A DNA stretch of 46,273 nt from CALOCV01 sp942491955 (GTDB lineage: Bacteria > Chlamydiota > Chlamydiia > Chlamydiales > CALOCV01): contig CALOCV010000003.1 of NCBI GenBank assembly GCA_942491955.1, positions 1 through 46,273 on the forward strand. The letters are read 5' to 3'. The translations under genes and the position numbers were made by a program. A model generated the notes under the pieces. It saw nothing but the letters and a program-made list of their open reading frames with translations. It was not told the DNA's origin and ran no database searches. Each line of letters opens with the position of its first letter. Positions within the stretch are counted from its first letter, which is position 1. Below are positions 1 to 8,918 of the stretch, one piece after another.

Positions 1-2
1 AA

Positions 3-1712
3 CCGTCATTTGTCACCACATTTCAGAATAATACAATCGCTGATATGGGGGGCCCAGACAGTGTAAGATTATCCGATGTCGTTCCTTAAGGTTCGTGACT
101 GAGTGCTTTTTCCCATTTATAAAAACTACATGTAAACCTAAAAAACAAAAGAAAATCCACCTTGAGGTTGGGTTCTGGGCTGGTTTTTTGAGTTGATTCG
201 GGAAAAACTCCTCTTCTTCTTTAAGTCGGGTTCTAACCCTGTGTTCTACTGCTGCATAGACTAAAAGGCAAAGCGTCATAACCATAAGTAAAGCTTCTAT
301 CCGCTCTGGTTTTTTCAAAAATAATGAAGAAACAAGAAAGTCAGGACTCTTTAAAAATCGGAATCCCCGCTCAACGCTTTGCTGAGATTTATATGTTTGA
401 AGAACCTCCAACATTGGAAAGCTTTTTTTATCCATATCATTTGTGGCTAAAACGAAAAATCCCTTTCGTTGCTCTAGCTCCTTCAAGGTAGCCAAACTTG
501 TGCAAGGTACCCCTTGAATTTGGTAACCTACAACTTGAGGAATCTGTCCATTTTTAGGGCGTCCAGAAACTAGATGTTTCCGTACTTCTGAAATCACAAA
601 ATCATTGATTGATAAGCATGGTATATTTTTTTAATGAATGCTCTTAGCTGGTTTCAGCATCTTGTTGGTTTTACAAAAATTTTTCTCAATTGCTTCTCAA
701 AGTATTTTCAGCTCCTTTTCATTTCCTTTAAGAAAGTTTCTTTCTAAAATCTTCAACATCTCTCTGATATTTTTTCTCACTGAAAATCACTATCCACAGT
801 TAATACTGATCTCATTGAGAACCATTGATTTCCCAATGCCCTTCTGTAGCCTTCGCGCCAGTAATCCATTCATCTTTGCGTTGACATGCTTTCTTCAATC
901 CACTTTTCTCTCCTGACCTGACTCAGCACTCGTGTTACAAAATAAAGAGTCACGAGTCATACAAAACCGAAATAGGAGAAGGTATATAAAGACCCTTATC
1001 TCCCCCTCTTTAACGGTTTTCACTGCGGAGATTGAAGCTGGATGTATGCTTTACAACCGTTTCAGCGCATGTTTCATCACGGTATTTCTTCATTTCATAA
1101 CGAGAGATATTTCCTTCATTGGGCATGATGCTTGAAGAACAGCTTGGTCGGCTCGGGTCTGTGATCTGCCACTGCTATATCTCGACGTTGCAATTCTGCT
1201 GTAGTCATCTTGTTCCAGCTCGCTGTTATACTCACCATCAACATGAAAACTCGTCGAGTCAAGATCGAGGCTTTTGGTGTTGATTCCTAGAGTATTAACA
1301 GCTTGCAGAGATATTGTGCTGAAAAGATCTGTGACCCCCAAATAAAAAAGCTTGTCCAGGTTCCTTCCAAACACATTGTTGTCGACTTGTTCTGGGGAAG
1401 TATCTGCATCCGATAAGATGCTCTACCAGTTTCTCCTCGAAGTATTCTGAGTATAAGATATAATGTTCTTCCGACAAAACCTAGTCCATTCATAATCATG
1501 CATTTGACACACTGTCCGAAGGATAGGTTTTTTGGCATTTGGATCCTGGTCTCCACAAGCCTTCTCAATCTGCTTAACAAGACCAATTTCATCACACATT
1601 CCTGCGATAAGACCTAAATGATCAATATTTGTTGTTGCTAATTACATAGGCAAAGAATTTAGCAAATTTTCTCAGAAAATCAAAATTAAAAATTTCGGGT
1701 GACAAATGACGG
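3..1712 (-). mobile_element. Degenerate IS1634/IS4-superfamily insertion sequence with 15-bp terminal inverted repeats
   Basis: A perfect 15-bp inverted repeat (CCGTCATTTGTCACC at 3-17, its complement at 1698-1712) bounds 1710 bp. The interior encodes, on the minus strand, a broken transposase of the IS1634 type, and the size fits that group. The left flank has only two bases before the window edge, so a target duplication cannot be tested. The ends are intact while the gene is not, so the copy could only move if a transposase were supplied in trans. Confidence 0.85.
13..1640 (-). pseudogene. IS1634-type DDE transposase, broken by several frameshifts
   Basis: The N-terminal (DUF4277-like) part is read in pieces around 1640-1290: CDEIGLVKQIEKAC, then MIMNGLGFVGRTLYL in another frame, then EEKLVEHLIGCRYF in a third. 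The region 1374-1090 contains LDLDSTSFHVDGEY, which holds the first catalytic Asp of the DDE triad. The C-terminal part (597-13) contains YKSQQSVERGFRFLK, matching the Y-(2)-R-(3)-E-(6)-K signature of the IS4 superfamily with Gln at the Arg position; its Glu is the third catalytic residue. Between about 600 and 1090 no frame is continuous. At least four lesions make it non-functional. Confidence 0.85.
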
Positions 1713-1809
1713 CTAGAAGAATATTTTGGATACTACAATGAGGAGAGGCCTCATCAGGGGCTAGGATACAAGACACCCGGAGAGGTGTACAACAAAAAAT
1801 TTAATTAAC

Positions 1810-1847
1810 CCCCCCCCTCCCTCCCCCATGGGGGAGGGAGGGGGGGG
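1810..1847. repeat. Perfect 38-base C/G palindrome (19-bp arms)
   Basis: The left arm (eight C, T, three C, T, five C, A) is mirrored exactly by the right arm (T, five G, A, three G, A, eight G), with the centre between 1828 and 1829 and no loop. The G-rich strand also has three or more G runs that could form a quadruplex. It is not followed by a T tract, so a simple intrinsic terminator is doubtful. Confidence 0.85.
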
Positions 1848-1890
1848 TGACCCCTTCGGGGCAAGAACCCTTTACACAAAGGGAACTACA

Positions 1891-1968
1891 ATGGAGAAAA
1901 CAATAACAACCGCTATAAGCTTAATTTTCTCGGTTTTTGGTCTTGACAAAGGGCCCACCTCAGTCTGA
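1891..1968 (+). CDS. Possible 25-residue leader-like ORF (weak)
   Basis: ATG at 1891 opens a 25-codon frame, MEKTITTAISLIFSVFGLDK followed by five more residues, ending in TGA at 1968. It has a charged start and a hydrophobic core and lies just after the hairpin series. Ribosome-site support is weak (AAGGGAACTACA before ATG). It could be a leader peptide, the start of a broken membrane protein, or chance. I do not recognise a family. Confidence 0.2.
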   Translation: MEKTITTAISLIFSVFGLDKGPTSV

Positions 1969-2171
1969 GTGATAGGCTGAAATTAGCCCTTTCCAACATC
2001 ACTTCAACCTCTCTCTACAAGCAGACAATCGCCACCAGCGAATCAAAAGAACCTGAGACAAAGAGATAAAACCTCCGAATTCTGTTTTATGGAGGCAAGA
2101 ATATCACAATATTTTCGCAGAAAAAGATGGGCTCGCCTGACGCTTACATAGCTTCTAACTATTAGAATTCA

Positions 2172-2633
2172 TCATTTTAGTTTTAAAAGAAGCACTTTAT
2201 GAGGATAGGTTTCGTTACACCAATGGTGCTTTTCTAAAACTTCTTTAGGGACTTCGGTGATAGCTTCTTTGAAATCTCTTGAAACCCTTCACTCTCGTAA
2301 AAGTCCTGAAGGTAGGCAAATGGAAGACAGTAAACTGTAGAAACCAGAACATTTTGCTTTCAAGAAGGAATTGTACAATCTTTCTTGCTATCCTAATCCT
2401 CGATAATTTGGAGGAACATGCATACCTCCAAGTTCATAAACTGTGTCTTCAACTTGACACAATCTACCAAGACCCGCATATACTCCTTTGTAGGAGGCAA
2501 AGAGCTATTCAGTCAGTTTTTCAAACTTGAAAGCTTAAAATCTATTTTTTTATACTCTTCATTTACCCATTCGATTTCATCATCACCACACCAGGATAAG
2601 TTGAATATCCGAACTTAAATCATTCACCTGCAT
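2172..2633 (-). pseudogene. GNAT-family N-acetyltransferase, frameshifted
   Basis: Read in three frames, the minus strand gives a compact acetyltransferase of about 150 residues: start MQVNDLSSDIQLI (ATG at 2633), then GDDEIEWVNEEYKKIDF, then YAGLGRLCQVEDTVYELGG followed by MHVPPNYRGLGIARKIV, which carries the acetyl-CoA loop motif (R-G-L-G-I-A). The C-terminus is FYESEGFQEI then CNETYPHKVLLLKLK and two stops at 2172 and 2169. At least three frame changes separate these blocks, so the gene is dead. The fold is clear, the substrate is not. Confidence 0.8.
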
Positions 2634-2668
2634 CCTTAATGCTCCTTATAATTAAAACCCTATGAATT

Positions 2669-3082
2669 TCACCCATCTTGACAAACTAGGAGTGAAGAAT
2701 TCACTAAAGAAGCCAGGTCATCTAGAGGACACGATAAACATGTAACATTAGGGTGATGATAAAACGCATTTGTTTGGGGACCTAATTCAAATAATAAAGA
2801 ATCTTCACAATGGAGAAAAACTTTCTTTTGATTCGCAATACCAAATCCAAGTTCAAGATGTGTTCCATGACCTCCAGGTAGCAAGACCATGAGAAAATCT
2901 GCTTCAGAAACTCCACGTAACTCTTGAATGGCAACTTCTCTTAAACGCTCCTTACTCACTGATTTCACACTTCCATGCAAAGTCCAATCGTAAGAGATTT
3001 CATGTTCAAAGGCTGTAAGCGCATCCCGAACTTTATTATGGGATACCCAATTTGAAAGAGATGTAGCAATATAAAACTTCAT
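2669..3082 (-). CDS. Nucleoside 2-deoxyribosyltransferase-like protein
   Basis: This small protein of about 137 residues starts MKFYIATSLS, has YDWT at 31-34 and the motif LPGGHGTHLELGFGIA at about 68-83. The ELG glutamate (E77) is in the place of the catalytic nucleophile of nucleoside 2-deoxyribosyltransferases, which move deoxyribose between bases in nucleotide salvage. The ORF can be extended to 3115, but residues MKIKQQDWSVK before MKFYIA do not look like the family, so I choose the ATG at 3082; no strong ribosome site is seen for either start. It stands alone between a dead acetyltransferase and a repeat. Related YtoQ-like proteins share the motif, so the exact activity is uncertain. 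Confidence 0.75.
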   Translation of the reverse strand: MKFYIATSLSNWVSHNKVRDALTAFEHEISYDWTLHGSVKSVSKERLREVAIQELRGVSEADFLMVLLPGGHGTHLELGFGIANQKKVFLHCEDSLLFELGPQTNAFYHHPNVTCLSCPLDDLASLVNSSLLVCQDG

Positions 3083-3147
3083 TTTAACTGACCAATCTTG
3101 CTGTTTTATTTTCAAACGATTGTAGCAAACCCGACAATTCCCCCAAT

Positions 3148-3207
3148 GAAAAGTTCTGAACTTGTCTCTCCACCTCCAACGTTACTAAACATTACAAAAG
3201 CCTGTCA
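3148..3207 (+). repeat. Junction repeat, copy 1
   Basis: Contains AAAAGTTCTGAAC, then TCTCTCCACCTCCAACG, then TAAACATTACAAAAGCC. The core AAGTTCTGAACTT is palindromic. The same unit recurs at 3593, 10830, 12214, 13537, 16846 and 27388. Copy 2 at 3593-3649 matches it almost fully in reverse orientation. Confidence 0.85.
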
Positions 3208-3230
3208 TTTTTGACGGGCTTTTTTGTTTT
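3196..3230 (+). terminator. Intrinsic terminator hairpin
   Basis: A 9-bp stem, AGCCTGTCA at 3199-3207 with TGACGGGCT at 3212-3220 (one G-U pair), has a TTTT loop and is followed by a T-rich run. It directly follows junction repeat copy 1. No gene on the plus strand upstream obviously needs it, so it may travel with the repeat. Confidence 0.75.
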
Positions 3231-3335
3231 AATAAACACATAATGGTCAGAATTTTTCTTTTGGGGAATTTACAAATGAAAATTCATTCTGATTAAAGTG
3301 GTTAATCACTTATTAATTTGAGAAGATTCGGGGAA

Positions 3336-3572
3336 GCCTACATTCCTACCCCTCCAGCCAGATTTTTTGGAATCAATCCACGCGATGTGCGAATTTTCAT
3401 GTATCATGTGGAGTGCGAAGGCCCTGCCCTTGTAATTCCACACATCTTCCCTGAAGCACCTAAATGGGTTGCAATGTGGAGTGCGATGGCCCTGCTATCG
3501 CTTTTCAAACGCCGGCCCTATCGCACATCGCGTTTATTCCAAAAAACTCGCTCAAGGGATAGAAATGTAGGC
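3336..3572. repeat. Imperfect long palindrome with an internal tandem duplication
   Basis: Arm 3336-3393 (GCCTACATTCC ... GCGATGTGCGAA) is the imperfect reverse complement of 3521-3572 (TCGCACATCGCG ... GAAATGTAGGC). Between the arms a unit starting ATGTGGAGTGCGA occurs twice, at 3406 and 3474 (68-bp period). The whole lies between inverted copies 1 and 2 of the junction repeat. No coding sequence is convincing here. Confidence 0.7.
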
Positions 3573-3592
3573 GGAAGGACACAACATGACAG

Positions 3593-3649
3593 GCTTTTGT
3601 AATGTTTGGTAACGTTGGAGGTGGAGAGACGAGTTCAGAACTTTTGATT
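3593..3649 (-). repeat. Junction repeat, copy 2 (inverted)
   Basis: The reverse complement reads CAATCAAAAGTTCTGAAC, then TCTCTCCACCTCCAACG, then CAAACATTACAAAAGCC. It pairs with copy 1 to make a long inverted repeat around about 385 bp. Confidence 0.85.
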
Positions 3650-3669
3650 GAGCTCAAATGTCCAAAAGC

Positions 3670-3812
3670 TGGCCGTATCTCAATGAATACGGCCATTTTT
3701 CACTCAAATACGGCCAAAATAGCTTGAAAATTGGCCGTATTTCTGCTAAAATGGCCGTATTAGAGGATGAAAGTGGCCGTAATGAGCTTGCGTGACAATA
3801 AAATGGCCGTAT
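3670..3812. promoter_or_regulatory. Seven-copy TGGCCGTAT array before and into the fic gene
   Basis: TGGCCGTAT occurs at 3670, 3732, 3752 and 3804, with one copy lacking the last base at 3774. It occurs inverted (ATACGGCCA) at 3687 and 3708. Spacing is mostly 17-24 bp, about two helix turns. The array covers the region where the promoter of the Fic gene should lie and runs past its first possible ATG. The Fic protein has an N-terminal winged-helix segment, so autoregulation through these sites is a reasonable inference. Confidence 0.7.
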
Positions 3813-5137
3813 TAAGGCAGTTAGGTCTGGAATCCGAGCCAATCAGTTTGCCGGAGCTCATGCTCCAGTTGGGCGAGGGATTTAAAGAACGATCGGTCAG
3901 ACGATGGCTGAGTCTCTTGGTTGAGGAGGGGGCGGTTAAAAAAATTGGGCAGAAGCGAGGGACCAAGTACCTTGCGATTGGTCGATCTGAAGAAATGACC
4001 AATGAGGTGAGTAGCTGTTTTAGTTCCGCCAGCTTGAAAGCTGTTCAGGAGGTTAAGAAACCTTTATTCGAGCGGCAGGCGGTCGCATATGCAGACGATT
4101 GGTTCGATAGCTATCAACCAAACTCTAGCTACTATTTACCAGAAGTTTTGCAAAAGCAACTGCGCGCATCGGGTGAGCGTGCCAATGGACAGGATCCTGC
4201 TGGCACATACATGCACCAAATCTTCAATAGTCTCATCATTGACCTTTCGTACAACTCCTCCCGTCTTGAAGGCAACACCTACTCCCTTCTCGATACCGAA
4301 CGTCTACTTCTTCACGGTAATACCGCCGAAGGAAAGCTCGATGAAGAGAAGGCAATGATCCTGAATCACAAAGAGGCTATTCGCTACCTTGTCGATAACT
4401 CGCCGAAACTAAAAATCAGCCGCAACGTCATATGCACACTGCACTATCTCCTTTCTGATGGTCTTCTTGAGCCAACGGAGGCGGGCAAGGTTCGGAAACA
4501 TGCTGTACGTATTGGAGGGTCAACCTATATTCCCTTTGAATACCCAAAAAGACTTGAGCAGCAATTGGAGAAGATTGCTACCAAGGCCGTCGCGATCAAG
4601 GATCCTTATGAGCAGAGCATCTTTCTTCTGGTTCATATCAGCTACCTGCAGGCGTTTGCTGATGTCAACAAGAGAACCGCTCGGCTGGCTGCAAACATTT
4701 CGTTGATCCAAGGGAATCTTGTACCGCTGGCATTTAGTGATGTCTGCGTCGACGATTACATGTCGGCTATGATCGCCATCTATGAGTTGCAGGATGTGAG
4801 ACCGCTGGTGGATTTATACGTCTATTCTTACCTACGCACCTGTGCTGCTTACGACTCCACTATCAAGGCGATGGGCTTTGATGAAGTGCGTGTGCGGTAT
4901 CGACAGCAGAGAAAAGCTGTTGTGAGAGATGTCATCAAATATAAAGCGATACGTGGGGAAATGATGGGCCTCATTTTTAAAGAAGCTCAAAAAAGCGTTC
5001 CGCAAGAAAATCGACAAGCTTTTATTGATGATGTGATTGAAGATCTTGAACAAATGGACCAAAGCAGGATTGCTGGATTAGGGATTACCTCAGAGGAGCT
5101 ACATGAATGGTTAATTCGTTATCGGTCAGATCGATAA
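3767..5137 (+). CDS. Winged-helix Fic-domain protein with a non-canonical active site
   Basis: 456 residues. Residues 13-70 look like a winged helix (PISLPELMLQLG, ERSVRRWLSLLVEEGAVKKI). SSRLEGN at 164-170 matches the [S/T]xxxE[G/N] inhibitory helix of class II Fic proteins. The Fic core motif is at 294-306, LQAFADVNKRTAR: compared with HxFx[D/E]GN[G/K]R it has Gln for the catalytic His and Val for the Gly. Fic enzymes usually transfer AMP from ATP to protein hydroxyls; without the His that activity is doubtful. The start could be ATG 3767 or ATG 3803 (MAVLRQLG); the repeat array supports the second. The C-terminal 300 bp is AT-richer than the middle. It probably acts as a regulator or toxin-antitoxin-like protein. 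Family sure, function not. Confidence 0.88.
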   Translation: MKVAVMSLRDNKMAVLRQLGLESEPISLPELMLQLGEGFKERSVRRWLSLLVEEGAVKKIGQKRGTKYLAIGRSEEMTNEVSSCFSSASLKAVQEVKKPLFERQAVAYADDWFDSYQPNSSYYLPEVLQKQLRASGERANGQDPAGTYMHQIFNSLIIDLSYNSSRLEGNTYSLLDTERLLLHGNTAEGKLDEEKAMILNHKEAIRYLVDNSPKLKISRNVICTLHYLLSDGLLEPTEAGKVRKHAVRIGGSTYIPFEYPKRLEQQLEKIATKAVAIKDPYEQSIFLLVHISYLQAFADVNKRTARLAANISLIQGNLVPLAFSDVCVDDYMSAMIAIYELQDVRPLVDLYVYSYLRTCAAYDSTIKAMGFDEVRVRYRQQRKAVVRDVIKYKAIRGEMMGLIFKEAQKSVPQENRQAFIDDVIEDLEQMDQSRIAGLGITSEELHEWLIRYRSDR

Positions 5138-5194
5138 AAGAGTCTGTCATTTTTTAAAAAGAAGACGTTGTGATAAATCGATCGTGTTGTTATG
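5114..5194 (+). repeat. 81-bp inverted duplication, uninterrupted copy
   Basis: 5114-5159 (46 bp, the last 21 coding bases and stop of the Fic gene plus 22 bp) is identical to the reverse complement of 9118-9163. 5156-5194 matches the reverse complement of 8919-8957 with two differences. In the second copy the two halves are separated by a 160-bp insertion, so this copy preserves the empty site. Confidence 0.85.
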
Positions 5195-5210
5195 CTTTCG
5201 AAGCGCGATG

Positions 5211-6768
5211 CTAACGAGTGTTTTTTCTGATTACGTTTTCCATCTGATTAACCTCGGCTTCATTGAGCATCTTAAACCAAGAACTGCGTTTTCGAGTTGA
5301 AAGACTGCCATTATTTTGACGCACGCACTTAATAAACAAGTCAATTCTTCTATCGGGCATATCTACAACTTCTTTAAGCTGACGCTTAATCACATCATAC
5401 CTGCTTAAGAAGTCCAACTCATTTTCTAGATCTGTCTGTACAGTCCGATCAACACATTGATATAAAAATTCCGCTATCGGGGTAAAGTCTATGTATCGAT
5501 AGAAATCCCCTGTTTCACTTTTTACAGTCATTTCACCAAGTTCGTTGACTTCATAGTCTTCGACCAGTTCAGATGGTGACTGCGAGAAAGACTCGAGTAC
5601 CCTGTCATAATCCCTTTCTTCGTAAAAAGTTACAGCAGATATCGGAAATACTGGCTTCAACTTGGGGCGTAAAACCAAGCTTTGACAGCGTGTATTGAAT
5701 CAGAAACCAGTGGGAAGTCTTCCATTACCATCCTCAAAGGGATGCATAAATACGAAACCGAATGAAACAATAGCAGCAATAATAACCGGGTCAATCTGCG
5801 AAGCGAACATCCGACTAGCGCATTGAAGCAGTCCATCCATTAAATCAGGGAGATCGTCTGGCCGGGGAGCTATGTAATGAACAAGGACTTCTCCCGGCTG
5901 AGGCTCTTCTCCAACATAGTTTTGAAACGACCTCTAATCATCTAAAGAAAAATGATCATCTACTATCTCTTGCTGGATCGACACCAACATATTTTTTGTC
6001 AGCTGATCTCGAGAATAATCTCTTTGTAATAATGCTACAAAACGAGCCGCTTTAGCTTTATCTGGTTTTTCTCTTTCTATCTCCCAGCTGGCGATCGTTT
6101 CTTTGGTGTACAAATACCTGACAGCTCTTGCAAGAGTGGCTTCATCATACTGCTTGGTGATGTTCCTCGCTACTTCCGACAAGTTCCGTTCTCCAAGCTG
6201 AGTCAGTCTTGCCGAACTTTCTAACCAAAGGTGCAAAAAAGGCGATTCCCAAGCAAGTTGTTAGTCACCCGATGCCTAGGACTTTTATGTCTTTTCCGCA
6301 GTAGTAGTCATCCGGATTCACCAAGCAAACATACGAACCTCGTCCAACATCGTTAATCGGAAGAATATCTTCCAATAGAAATTCATATAGAAACCAAATT
6401 TTTCTAGAATACTTTCCTGTCGGAGAGGATTTTACGTATTCACATACCTTCTCGGGCCCGATATACCTAAGGGACTGTTTGATAATATTTAGGTTAAGAC
6501 CTTCGTGTTTTAAAGCAAACTCCATATGCTTAATAGGATCTGATTCAACCTCATACGATTTAGGATATAGACGTAGCTGAACATCGCTATGTTCATATTT
6601 AAACTCTTTGGATTCCCAGCCAGGACCGGTGTAGGACCAGCGATAATGACTGATCACTTGTAGTCGAAAATGCTCGTAAAGAAAGCGGTAACCTATTGGT
6701 TTAGACTCGTTCGGAATATCAAGTTCCCACACAACTGCTTTCTCCAGGTTTTCATCACTTTTCAGCAA
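5211..6768 (-). pseudogene. Fic-family AMP-transferase gene, broken
   Basis: A Fic protein of about 510 residues with a different architecture from its neighbour. The N-terminal domain is intact at 6768-6265 (YRFLYEHFRLQVISHYRWS, then SPTGKYSRKIWFLYEFLLED). It then shifts frame twice near 6265-6236 (TNNLLGNRLF, then WLESSARLTQLGERNLSEVA), meets an in-frame TAG at 5934 where a Tyr codon is expected, and shifts again near 5710. The active site there reads FVFMHPFEDGNGRL, a full canonical HPFxDGNGR. The C-terminus (5678-5211) is clean, with NNGSLSTRKRSSWFKML. It is convergent with the intact fic gene. The many lesions indicate real decay. Confidence 0.85.
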
Positions 6769-7101
6769 AATATCCCAAAATCAATTATTTTTCAATCAAA
6801 ACGTTGATTTTTAGGGTTGTCTACATAATAATAATGATTATTACTTAGATTTCCCCTAAAATGACTCCATTTCTAGAATGTACATAGAAAACGTGAACAA
6901 TCCTCAAAATCGTTATAAACCCAAAAAAATGATGATGTAAACAACATTTTCCCTCAAAATAATGACAAATTCTTTCAAGAGATTGTGTTGATACGCGGAA
7001 ATACCGCACAATCTTGAACACCTCCATTTAGGGGGCTCTGCCCTATAAGAGCTAACTTGTTTGCTTAAAAATAATTTGTCTATCGATGATCTCTGTACGG
7101 A
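6769..7101. other. Intergenic stretch, junction-type repeat fragment
   Basis: No gene that I can support. A 60-codon minus-strand frame at 6845-7027 has no recognisable features. At 7022-7045 the sequence CATTTAGGGGGCTCTGCCC repeats the GC hairpin that follows junction repeat copies at 10863 and 16880. Confidence 0.5.
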
Positions 7102-8032
7102 TCAAAATATTTTAGAATAAATGAGTCCAATGTAGGCGTTCTCAAATGAGCACCTCGTATAGGGGCTCTCAATCTCGGTGACAGCTCCCCCCTCTTCGAC
7201 AAAGGTATACGTCATTGGGGGCTCCATGCTCTCCCACCGCTCATGACCGATCTGCAGCCCTAACGAGCAATGTTCATTGATGGAAAATAAAATATTTAAT
7301 TCAACGGAAATGGCTACCCCAATCGAACGGTATGTAAGACGAAAGGGTCGCAAATTCCAATAAGATGTCTCTTTTAAGAGAAAAAGATGCAAGTCAGCCC
7401 TTCCCATAAAATGGATTTTGGATCCAGGATTCCACACCAAATCGAACTACAAAAGGGCTATACCATCGATTACAAACAAAGGAATCGAGAGCGATGTATA
7501 GCTCGTCCCGCATTAGATCGGGAGGATTCTTTCCAAACAAAGAGATCCGTTTACCTCCCGTTGCGACAAAGCGGAGTTGCCGATATAAATATCCCATATT
7601 AGGAGAGATAGAAAAACGAATTCGAGGAAAACAAAACGAATATCCCACACTCCCAAGCACTGAAATAAACTCGCCATCTCCTGCAGGATGGTGCGATTCA
7701 CAAAGAGGGAGCAACTCTTCCAGTGAGCTATCTGGATAATAATGATCCACATCGCGAACAAAAGCGTGCGTGACCCCTCCCAGCTCAATTTGAGAACGAA
7801 AATACCCCCGTCCCAACCAATGGGCAATCCAATCCCAAGCCAAGGATTGGATTTGCACATCCTTCCAGTAGAGTCGGGAGATACCACAGTATCCTTCCGA
7901 TTGCCCACCTTGTTTAGTCTTATAATGTCCATAGCGACTTTTGAAATTCGCTATCAACGTCTGATTGGCTTCGACACAAGGTTCGAACAAAGCCATACTT
8001 AAAAGGAAAAAGAAACAAGCGAACTGGAACAA
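7102..8032 (-). pseudogene. Outer-membrane beta-barrel-like protein, one frameshift
   Basis: Two minus-strand frames join near 7440-7460 into one protein of about 305 residues. The start is TTG at 8032, MFQFACFFFLLSMALFEP, a good signal peptide ending near VEA. Alternating aromatic and polar stretches follow (GYLYRQLRFVATGG, YRSIGVAISVELNILF). The chain ends IGLIYSKIF, with the terminal Phe typical of barrels sorted by BamA. A decayed duplicate at 10942-11034 differs from 7405-7440 mostly at sites silent in the downstream frame, which places the lesion upstream of 7440. It starts 8 bp after the gene before it. Likely a porin-like surface protein of unknown role. Confidence 0.65.
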
Positions 8033-8040
8033 GATGTTCT

Positions 8041-8880
8041 CTACTTTTCCTTAGTATTCTTGTTCTTTTTATCCTTGGGATCTTCTTTTGCTATAACCTC
8101 TCCGAACCATCTAACCACTTTGTCTTTATTCTCTTTAATCCACTCCCAAGCTTTTCTTCCAAAAGCACAGGTCCCTTCGTAAACATCTGTCCAAACATCT
8201 CCCCAAAATCCGCACTTTCTATCCCGCAAGAAACTTTGGTATTCTTGCTCACATATCCCTTGGCCAAAAGGGAGGTGCTCAGCAGCAAGCGGAAGAAGAT
8301 TAGATATAAGAATTTCTTGAAAACAAGAGGCGGGATCCTCCCCCATTTCTGTGATTTGTTGTACATCCATTTCGACCATTTTCCCTCCATCAAAAAGAAA
8401 AGTAATAGTCATTGGACAATCCATCTCCTCATTGGGGATAACAAAAACACTTTCCTCATCATCAAAAAATGAGGCTTGGTGGCTGCACAGGACCTTTTCT
8501 TCCAGCTTTTCTCCCGACGCAGCGTAAAGCATGCGTCCCTCAAAACAAAGACCCAAAGCTTGACTGAAATATTGAACCGTCATTTCTTTATTCTTCCCAC
8601 TCTCAATAGAATCATGGAGAGAGAAAAGATGTGCCTCACGCATCAGCCCAGAAAGCATCTCAAAAGGCGTCCAATCGCCTTCAAAAGCATATACGAAATG
8701 CATTGAATCTGAAGGGTATTGAATGTCGCCAGAAATCTCTTGACCAGAAAAATTAAAAATATAGTTTATATTTTTAATGCCCCCTGGTTCCTCTTGACGG
8801 TGGATTCCTTCTAAAAAATGCGTTGCTGCTAAAACAACAACAAACAGATACATTTTTAGATACTTGATTGATGACTCCAT
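8041..8880 (-). CDS. Secreted or anchored hypothetical protein
   Basis: About 279 residues from ATG 8880, chosen because AAAGGAAAAGGTG stands directly before it; the ORF is open further, to 8964, but that part is a remnant of another gene's tail. MESSIKYLKMYLFVVVLAA is an N-terminal membrane segment or signal. The middle is acidic with isolated Cys pairs; the end is basic (KEDPKDKKNKNTKEK). No family recognised. The 5' end and ribosome site resemble 17110-17165, where a nine-codon stub (MESFIKYGK) follows dinG, so this gene seems to derive from a locus downstream of a dinG copy. The barrel pseudogene follows 8 bp later and may be co-transcribed. Confidence 0.65.
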   Translation of the reverse strand: MESSIKYLKMYLFVVVLAATHFLEGIHRQEEPGGIKNINYIFNFSGQEISGDIQYPSDSMHFVYAFEGDWTPFEMLSGLMREAHLFSLHDSIESGKNKEMTVQYFSQALGLCFEGRMLYAASGEKLEEKVLCSHQASFFDDEESVFVIPNEEMDCPMTITFLFDGGKMVEMDVQQITEMGEDPASCFQEILISNLLPLAAEHLPFGQGICEQEYQSFLRDRKCGFWGDVWTDVYEGTCAFGRKAWEWIKENKDKVVRWFGEVIAKEDPKDKKNKNTKEK

Positions 8881-8918
8881 CACCTTTTCCTTTGGTTCCT
8901 GTTGAAGAAAAGAGTCAA

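Larger units (their letters stand above)
1713..2171. other. Gene-poor stretch with several consecutive hairpins
   Basis: No convincing gene is visible. From 1738 to about 1890 there is a run of possible hairpins: ATGAGG...CCTCAT near 1738-1754, ACACC...GGTGT near 1772-1787, a 38-base C/G palindrome, a CCC-TTCG-GGG tetraloop hairpin at 1852-1861, and CCCTTT...AAAGGG near 1868-1883. A short ORF follows at 1891. From 1969 to 2171 I see no gene or clear repeat. Confidence 0.5.

Noticed and set aside
3148..3207. Junction repeat as a tRNA or tmRNA gene
   Set aside because: The CCACCTCC end recalls the 3' end of such RNAs, but no matching T stem, anticodon arm or 5' acceptor strand can be found near any copy.
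3670..3812. Repeat array as a CRISPR
   Set aside because: The units are 9 bp, in both orientations, with variable 8-21 bp spacers, and no cas genes are nearby.
6845..7027. 60-residue minus-strand frame
   Set aside because: No ribosome site, no family, and it overlaps a repeat fragment; I do not support it as a gene.
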